NCBI GenBank assembly: GCA_019671005.1
Contig: CM033745.1
Location: 43,953,241 to 44,017,240 of the forward strand
Length of the DNA stretch: 64,000 bases
DNA from: Hibiscus mutabilis
Taxonomy: Eukaryota; Streptophyta; Magnoliopsida; Malvales; Malvaceae
Direction of reading: 5' to 3'
Shown here: positions 56,599 to 64,000 of the stretch, one piece after another
Position numbering within the stretch: position 1 is the stretch's first letter
Layout: each line of letters starts with the position of its first letter
Notes under the pieces: model-generated
Seen by the model: only the letters and a program-made list of their open reading frames with translations
Told to the model about the DNA's origin: nothing
Databases searched by the model: none
Translations under genes and position numbers: made by a program

Positions 56599-59039
56599 TG
56601 TAATCCCTTTGACCCAGTCTAGACGTAAGACCGAACTGAGCGAGCTACATTGGGTTTACCAAAACAAACTTGTAAAGGTCTAACTCGACTCAATCGGGCG
56701 TCGAATTGACATCCAATTGCAATTTAGGGACTAAATTGCAATTCTACACAATTACAGGGAATTAATCCATTTTGAATTTACCAATCCTTACTCCGGTTTC
56801 ATGCTTGCTTGTCAAATTTCAGCTCAAAACTATAATCCGAACTCAAACAACTGCATACATACAAACTAGGGACCAAAACGGAAGAATATAAAACTCAAGC
56901 TTTATTATAACTAATAAAACAACCATCAGTACCGATACAGGAGCAAGTGTTTTGATAGCCTTTGCGATTTAAATGTCTCAAATTCCAGTAGCTCAAAACC
57001 GTACCGAAACACTTCCTCGAGTATCGAAATGCCCAGCCAAAATGCACATGCTCGTACCGGTACAATTGCTCGAGTACCAAAACCGAGCCTCAAAATACAC
57101 TTACATATTTTGGTACAAAGACACGCGTATTGATACGTCTGGACCTAAAATGTCCACTTTTGCTTGTTTTTCATAACTTGAAGGATTCAAATTTGCTCAA
57201 ACGTGCTTCAAACATAAACCAAACCATACTAGGAATCAATCCACACCCAAACATCAGGATTACATGATCAAAACATAACAACATACTTCAACTAAATATC
57301 TAGAGGAATGCTTCCTAGAATCAAACCATCCTAAGCATGAAACATAAATCCAAAGCAATAACCCTCTCAAACATACAAGGCCATTTATAATATCAAAACA
57401 ACAACACAAACTTGCTCAAAGAGGGAGTTTAACAAAAACCCTCCCAAACCAACAATGAACCCCATTGCCTTTATTACTACTAGTCTAGTTTGAAACCATA
57501 CTTTCGAATAGTCGAAGTCCTTGAATTTCCTTTGCTTACTCGCTACCTCCAACCTTTAGTTGTCTCCATTGATGGATAGAAATAGTGTAAGCACACTAGT
57601 CTTAGTGAGGAGTGCTCAAACAACACACCATCAATGCATTTTAAAACCATTTTTCCAAAACACATTGAAATCGCCATTTCAAACATCTTATAAAACATCA
57701 TGCCTTGAAAATCATGCACAGAACACTTTCAAAAACCAGCATATTAAACCATATGCAACATGTATCATGGATTAACAACAAATCCTATTTTCTAACCCTC
57801 AATTTAAGCCTTCCCATGCATAACAATACATATACAAAGCTTAAAGAGTAAACATGTATAAACAAACATTATACAACATTATCCATCAACATGATACATT
57901 AACAATTACATCAAATACATGGATTCAACAAGTGATTATAAATGAAGCTCACTTTCCAAAATAATACATCGGATACACGGATTCAACAAGTGTCCTCTTA
58001 ACACTTCATGCCATCTCAACCGAAATTAAGGTACGCTTACAACCAGGGTACTATCACAACTTATCTTGTCGGTTAGATGCATAATCCACTAGTGGATGTT
58101 TTTGGTACCAAATAACCCCTCGACCTTTAGGGTACTCGTGGTGGAGTATTCAGTACACATAAACCCCTCAACACCCGAGGCAAATTATTTATAGTGCACT
58201 ATCAATCCTATGGCCGACCAACTATATCAGATAACATTTTAAACCGCATCACTTGTCAATATAATTCATTATTAACCATGTACCTCACTATTTTTATATG
58301 CATCAAACCAAAACCATTTTCCAGAGCATTAAACCATTCTAACACAATTATTCCACATACTTACATGGAACATTTTCGAAATGCATCCATCATCATTATA
58401 TGATCAAAAATAGAATAAAACATACTTTAAATCATGCTTAAATAGTAGGTACCATGTCATTCAAAATAAGTACATAAAAAAATTTCATTAAAGCTTGACT
58501 GAGAGAGAATTATCGCCATACATACTTTCGAGTTTAAAACAACATTTCAACTAAGTTTAAACCTCCAATCATAACCTTTAAACCACTTCAAAACTGAAAC
58601 CAACGTTCTCACTCACCAACAACGCAAACCCTAATTTGCCGATGCAAATCACTTCTCCAAAGCTTTTGGAGCGACGCTACAAGCTTGAGGATCAACCTCC
58701 CCTAATTTTACCACACAAAAACAGAGGATTCAATGCATCAAAATGCATTCACAAACCCAAAAACATCAATTCATAACGATCCTCTTCAAACTCTACATAA
58801 AACCATCCCAAAACTACCGAAATCAACACCAAACACCTTCGAAACTTAAACCAGCCAAAACCTAAAGGTTTAATCCATTAATTACCTTCAATCAACATCC
58901 AAAAACAGCCTAACATCAACCTTATTCCTCTAGCATACATTAAACCTCCACAACTCCTAAAAAACACATAACTAACAACCTAGAAAATTAGAGATTCACC
59001 TAGCTTCAAGATTCTGATATCAAATCAAATTTATTTAAC
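56599..59039 (-). mobile_element. Family C LTR, minus orientation, 5' part missing
   Basis: On the minus strand it ends GGGATTACA at 56599 and runs back to 59039, equivalent to about position 770 of the complete LTR at 59040-62342. It carries paired-decamer modules at 56929-57136 and the mid-LTR block with ATGGCCGACCAACTATAT at 58210. The next base, 59040, starts a plus-oriented LTR of the same family. Confidence 0.88.
56929..57136. other. Four paired-decamer modules (family C, reversed copy)
   Basis: Pairs start at 56929/56949, 57001/57021, 57054/57074 and 57107/57127, all 20 bp apart. GTACCGATAC, GTACCGAAAC, GTACCGGTAC and GTATTGATAC are the better halves. Module spacing is 72, 53 and 53 bp. 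Confidence 0.8.
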
Positions 59040-62000
59040 TGTAACACCCTAGTTTTGGGTATAACAATTTATAGGCTGATTAGACGGTCCAGTGACCAAG
59101 TTAGAGATTCGAGATTGGAATTGGATTAAATATTTTTGAGTGAGAAAATATTTGAGAAAGATATCTAAAAATCATTACTTAATATATTTTTTCTTGGTAA
59201 AGTGAATTTTGAAAAAAGAGTTTGGAAATTGGGTATTTTGGCTAGTGACCAAAATGTAAAAACTAAAAATTGTTTTTAGTGACTGTTTTGTAAAAGGATC
59301 AAAACTTAGAATCCTTAAGGAGCTATTATGCCTAAATATTTTTATCAGTTTCCACTCAATTGGGATAATTTTAATGAGTTTTAATTAAGGATTAAATGAA
59401 TTTAATAAAAGGTGAGGTGGTTATTTCCTAAAAACCAATTTGACGTAACTTTCTTTCTCTCAAAGAGTTGCGGTAATACTCTTGATTTCTTAAGTTTTTG
59501 ATTTCTAATGTAATCATTAATCTTGTTTTACAAAATCTCATTGTTATCTTTTGTTTTTCAAGAATATAAACATCCAATTGAGAGGAAATTCATCCATTTG
59601 AGGTAAGGGTCATTCTTCTCCTCTAATGATTGGTTCTTTACTTAAATTCCCAAGTTATTGATCCTTTATATGTTTTTTCTAGTGAGTTTTTATGGTTTAA
59701 TTATGGATAATTGATTAGATCAAGGTTTAAGTGACATGATTATATGATTTTCGAATTGGATCTATTTTGTTGAGTTCTTGGTTGATTTAAACCAATATAT
59801 TGATGTTTTATAATGTTAATAGATTGATTTTAACACTGGAATCCCGAAACTATATGAGTCTCTAATTTTCTAGGTTGTTAGTTATAGGCTTTTGAGGAGT
59901 TGTGGAGGTTTAATGTATGCTAGAGGTATAAGGTCAATGTTAGGTTAGTTTTGGATCTCAATTGAAGTTAATTGATGGATTAAACCTTTAGGTTTTGGCT
60001 GATTAAGGTTTGGATGATGCGTGATAGTATTTTTGGGTGTTTTCGAATGGCAATTGATGGTTTTAGTGAGGTGAAGCCGAGGAGTTGTGTTGTTGGGATT
60101 ATGAATGCATGATGATGCATTAATCCTCTGTTGTTATATGATTAAAGTAGGGGAGAGTGATCCTAAGGCTGTTGGTGAACCTTTAGAGGCTTCAGACGCT
60201 TATTTTCATATCGGGAAATAAAGCTTTGTGTTGTCGGTGAGTGAGAACGTGGATTTCAGCTTTGAAATGGTTTAAAGTTTGTTTTGGGGTTTTAAACTTA
60301 GCTTGAAATGCTAGTTTAAACTCAGAAGTAAGTATGGCGATAATTTTCTCTCGGTCGTACTTTTACGAAATGGATTTTATGCACTTGTTTTGAATTACAT
60401 GGTACCTACTATTTAAGCAAGATTTAAAGTATGTTTTATACTGTTTTTGATCATATAATGATGATGGGATGCATTTGGTAAATGATCCATGTAAGTATGT
60501 GGAATACTTGTTTAAAGCATGGTTTGTTTCCTTGAAAATGGTTTTAAATTGATGCATATAAAAACAGTGAGGTAAATGGTTAATAATGAATTATATTGGC
60601 AAGTGATATGGTTTGAAAATGTTATTGGATATACTTGGCCAACCATAGGATTGATAGTGTACAATAAATAAGTTGCATCGGGTATTGAGGGGTTTATGTG
60701 TACTGAATACTCCACCACGAGTATCCTAATGGTCGAGGAGTTATATGGTACTAAAAAATCTCGTTAGTGGATTATGCATCTAACCGATGAGAGGGATTGT
60801 GATTGTACCCAGGTTGTAAGTGGTACCATGATTCCGGTTGAGATTGCATGAAGTGTTGAGAGGACACTTGTTGAATCCATGTATCCGATGTAATATTTTG
60901 GAAAGTGGATTTGCTTAATGATCACTTAAAAGCCAATATAATTGTTGATGTATCATGTTGATGGATGTTAATGTATAATGTAGGTTTATACATGTTTACT
61001 CTTTAAGTTTTGCATATGGGTTGTTATGGATTGGAAAGCTTAAATTGAGGGTTAGCAATGGGATTTGTTGTTGATCCATGATATATGTTTCATATGGTTT
61101 AATATGATGGTTTTTCAAAGTGTTAAGTGCATGGTTTTCAAGGCATGATATTTTATACGATGATTGAAATGGTGATTTCAATGTGGTTTTGGAAAATGGT
61201 TTTAAAATGCATTAATGGTGTGTTGTTTGAGCACTCCTCACTAAGCCTTGTGCACTTACGCTCTTTTTGTCCATCAATGTAGAGAATTAAACGTTTAAAG
61301 GTAGTAAGCAAGTGAAGGATATCCAAGGACTTCGGCTATTGAACGTATGGTTTTGAACTAGACTTGTAGCAATAAAAGCAATGGGGCTTCATTGTTGATT
61401 TGGGAGGATTTTTGAGAAACTCCTTGTTTAAGCATGTTTGTAATGTTGCTTTGTTTTGTAATTGGCTTCTTATGTTGTTTGTTGCTTTGATATTATGTTT
61501 TGGAATGTTGAATGGTTTGATTTCGAGAAAGCTTGTCTCTAGCTTATCTTTTGAAGCTTGATACCATGATTTTATGATGTTTTTGTGGTGTTATGATAAG
61601 GGTTGATCATTAGTAATGTTGTGTATATGCTTGAAGTATGTTAGGATAAGTTTGAATCCTTGAAAGCATGTTAAACCAGTAAATTGCGAACATTTTCGGT
61701 CCATACATTTCGATACGCTTGATCACGTACCTAAACTGATAAGTGTTTTTCAAGGGTCTGTTTCAGTACGTGAGCAACTATTCCAGTATAGGTGTAGGCT
61801 TTTTGGCTAGGTGTTTCGTTACACAAAGGAGTGTTCCGGTACGGGTTTGAGCTATTGGAATATGAGTTTTTGGAAATGTATAACCGTACTGATACACTTG
61901 CCCGTGTACCGAGACGGTCAACAATTAAGTTGGTTAAAGTGATGTTTGGAAATTATGGTTCTTTCGTTTTGGTCACTGATTAATATATATGCAATTGGAT

Positions 62001-62342
62001 GAGTTTGGATGGTTGTTTCAAGCTGGTATTTAATCTGAGTAAGTAATTTGACTAATTAAAGATTGATAACTTCAAAATGAGTTAAGTCCTTGTAATTTTC
62101 TCGAATTGCAATTTAGTCCCTAAATTGTAATTGAGTGTAATCTGATGTCGAACCGACGCCCAATTGAGTTGAGTTTTCACCCATTGCTCGTATGCACACC
62201 ATAGGTTAATATATTGTATCTATATAAGATAAAAGGAAAAAATGGATGTGATTCGAGTTAAATCCTTTTGGGGTTGTTTTGGCAAATCCAATGTAGCTCG
62301 CTCAGTTTGGTCTACCATCTAGGTCGGATCGAGGAGGTTACC
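59040..62342 (+). mobile_element. Complete family C LTR, plus orientation
   Basis: It starts TGTAACACCCTAGTTTTGGG and ends GAGGAGGTTACC (usual end TTACA), 3303 bp, followed by a primer site. Landmarks are the GAATATAAACATCCAATTGAG leader near 59560 (an A/T-rich promoter-proximal zone), a mid-LTR block at 60630-60880 with CTTGGCCAACCATAGG, and four paired-decamer modules at 61707-61915. TAACT (59035-59039) would be the target duplication; the partner is not found because the 3' part of the element is lost. Confidence 0.9.
61707..61915. other. Four paired-decamer modules (family C, plus copy)
   Basis: Pairs start at 61707/61727, 61760/61780, 61813/61833 and 61886/61906, all exactly 20 bp. Module spacing is 53, 53 and 73 bp, the mirror of the reversed copy. 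The best pair is GTACTGATAC with GTACCGAGAC. They lie 430-640 bp from the LTR end. Confidence 0.8.
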
Positions 62343-62347
62343 TTTGG

Positions 62348-62359
62348 TGGTATCAGAGC
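62348..62359 (+). other. Primer-binding site, tRNA-iMet (family C)
   Basis: TGGTATCAGAGC lies 5 bp after the LTR end. Confidence 0.9.
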
Positions 62360-62596
62360 TAGGTTTACGATAATTGGGATGGTGTTATTGTTTGATTTAT
62401 GTTGCTTTCTGTGCATGTTGATTGTTTTATACACGTTGGTTGTTTTATGCCATGTTGGGGTATGTTTTGGGGACACATTGCCTTATTACTACAGTTTGTA
62501 ATGTTTTGATTTGAAATGGAAGTCTTGGATCCTTTCTTAAGGCTAGCCTAATTGTTTTATTTTGGTGTATTAGCATGCCTTAGATATTTTAGCACG

Positions 62597-63477
62597 ATGG
62601 GACTGAGGAGATAGTTGCAATTTGGTGCAATTGCTGCTGCCGTTGGGCAGGGAAATTATGAGATGTGTACCTCCTAGAGGGTTGCCACCCCCTCCGCCTA
62701 TTCCACCTGAGAATGTGGATCAAGTACCATCTGCACCAGCTGGGCTGGTGTTTGGTGGTATGGTGCCTTTGATACAGGCGATGACTAGAGCTTTTCAAGC
62801 TGTTGTTGCTGAAGTGCATGTGCTAGTTGTTGGCCAAATAGGATTGCCATTAGAACATCTCCGTAGTTTGGGAGGATTTAAGTACAAAGGGTTGGCACTC
62901 GAGGAATCTGAGGCGTGAAAGGCCAATACTGTTTGGATTTTGAATCAAATGGGGTGTAATGATACCTATAAATTGAGATGTGATCTATCCCTGTTGAAAG
63001 TTGGTGGACTACCGTGACTGCGGGTATGGAACCCAATAATATGGATTGGGAGTTTTTCCAAGCTTCCTTTAAAAAGAAGTATCTGGGGGTTAGATACTTG
63101 GATGTAAAGTAAAGTGAGTTCATGACTTTGGTTCAGGGCAATATGACCGTCGCTGATTATGAGGTTTAATTTGTTCGGTTGATCTAGTATGCTCCTGAGT
63201 TGGTACTAGATGAGAAGCATTGATGTGACCGATTCTATTACGGATTGGTACAGGATGTTAAGACTTACATGTTGGCTCCTAACTAAACCGATTTCGACGT
63301 GTTGGTTACACAGACGAAGGATATTGAGCATAACTTGGTTTATCATATTTTGTGGGTGGTTCTGGCCTGGACAAAAGGGTTGCAGATTCAAGCATCGGTG
63401 GTGGTTAGTATAAGAAGCATCGTGATAAGAGGTATCATTCTGATTCAAGGCGAGGTGGAGGTTCGACTTCCAATTAG
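62597..63477 (+). pseudogene. Second family C gag, truncated
   Basis: It is parallel to 54180-54990: MGLRR at the start, then PPRGLPPPPPIPPENVDQVP, PAGLVFGGMVPLIQAMTRAF and LEHLRSLGGFKYKGLALEES in one frame (62622-62918), then YLGVRYLDV-like and LVQGNMTVADYEV sequence in others. Frameshifts lie near 62640 and after 62918. It ends in the Gly/Arg stretch at about 63477, before the zinc knuckles, where reversed LTR sequence takes over. Confidence 0.85.
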
Positions 63478-64000
63478 GCGCACTTGCAATTTAGGGACCA
63501 AAAGGCAAATCTATAAAACTATAGGGACTTAATCCATTTTAAAGTTACCAATCCTTAATTAGTCGAGTTTCATACCCACATGTCAAATTTTAGCTTAAAA
63601 CCACCATCCGAACTTATACAATTGCAATCACAACAACCAGAGACCAAAATAAATAAAACAGATACCTTAAAAGAACATTTTAACTGTATTAACAACTACC
63701 CATATTGATATACGAGCAAGTGTAGCGGTACACCTATGTATTTTCAAAATCCCATATTCCAATATCTCAAACTCGTACCAATACACCTCTTCGAGTATCG
63801 AAACACTATACCTGAAAACACTATCCCGTATTGATACACCTCTTCGAGTATCAATATGCTATGCTTGAAAACAATAACCCGTATCGATACGATCTCATGT
63901 GACTTGAAATGTCTAATTTTGCTGGTTTAACAGACATTTATGGATTCAAACACGTCCCAAACATTCATAAACATAAACACAACGATTCTGAAGATCAAAC
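63478..64000 (-). mobile_element. Third family C LTR copy, minus orientation, partial
   Basis: GCACTTGCAATTTAGGGACC and the following sequence match the reverse of the family C LTR from about 62120 inward, so roughly the last 220 bp of the LTR are missing. It continues past the window. Paired-decamer modules are at 63702/63722, 63775/63795 and 63828/63848, with a weak fourth at 63881/63901. Confidence 0.85.

Overview
This window is repeat-dense intergenic DNA from a flowering plant nuclear genome, probably a eudicot. I see no intact host gene. It is AT-rich and built almost entirely from nested, decayed LTR retrotransposons. All visible primer-binding sites fit the 3' end of plant initiator tRNA-Met. 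The gypsy elements have very long LTRs (about 2.6 to 4.1 kb) bounded by TGTAACACC-type and GGTGTTACA-type ends. With their integrase C-terminal sequence this suggests the Del/Tekay chromovirus group (inference). I name the families A to H, plus one copia element.

Layout: 1-4265, minus-strand LTR of family A with two adjacent 70-bp tandem arrays. 4271-5786, minus LTR fragment of family C next to an RNase H fragment, broken by a minus family B element (3' LTR 5787-8360, pol 8400-10643). That pol is broken by family D (10644-17179), which has two giant LTRs around only 239 bp of internal sequence. 17180-22872, family E LTR split by a family A solo LTR (17459-20962) with a perfect 5-bp target duplication; a second E LTR in reverse orientation follows (22873 to about 24540). 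24690-25564, a dead plant-mobile-domain gene with one intron. 26640-27044, AT-rich repeats. 27045-37083, an internally deleted minus family G element carrying three later insertions: a GC-rich hAT-type MITE (28614-29050), a solo-LTR-like insert (31381-33334) and a Mutator-like element (34041-35812) that has captured part of a phytochelatin synthase gene. 37906-41016, a SIRE-like copia element deleted from gag to RT. 41017-49683, a family H gypsy element inserted in the copia RNase H. 49684-53525, a family A LTR plus gag start on the minus strand. 53526-64000, several family C copies in both orientations, with gag, protease and RT relics and LTRs in inverted pairs.

Nothing here forms a working pathway. 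The main interest is in the non-coding LTR sequence. First, LTRs of four families, including the copia element, carry pairs of a palindrome-like 10-mer, consensus GTAYCGRTAC, whose starts are exactly 20 bp apart in 24 of the 25 pairs I indexed. Second, a mid-LTR block with a GGCATGCC core, ACTACGGTCC and GGCGACAGTAGGAGG is shared among most gypsy families. Third, a CTTTCYAACG...CCGACGT block is shared by family A and the unrelated-looking solo LTR. Many stop codons are TAG or TAA where relatives have CAG or CAA, the pattern expected from deamination of methylated cytosine in silenced DNA.
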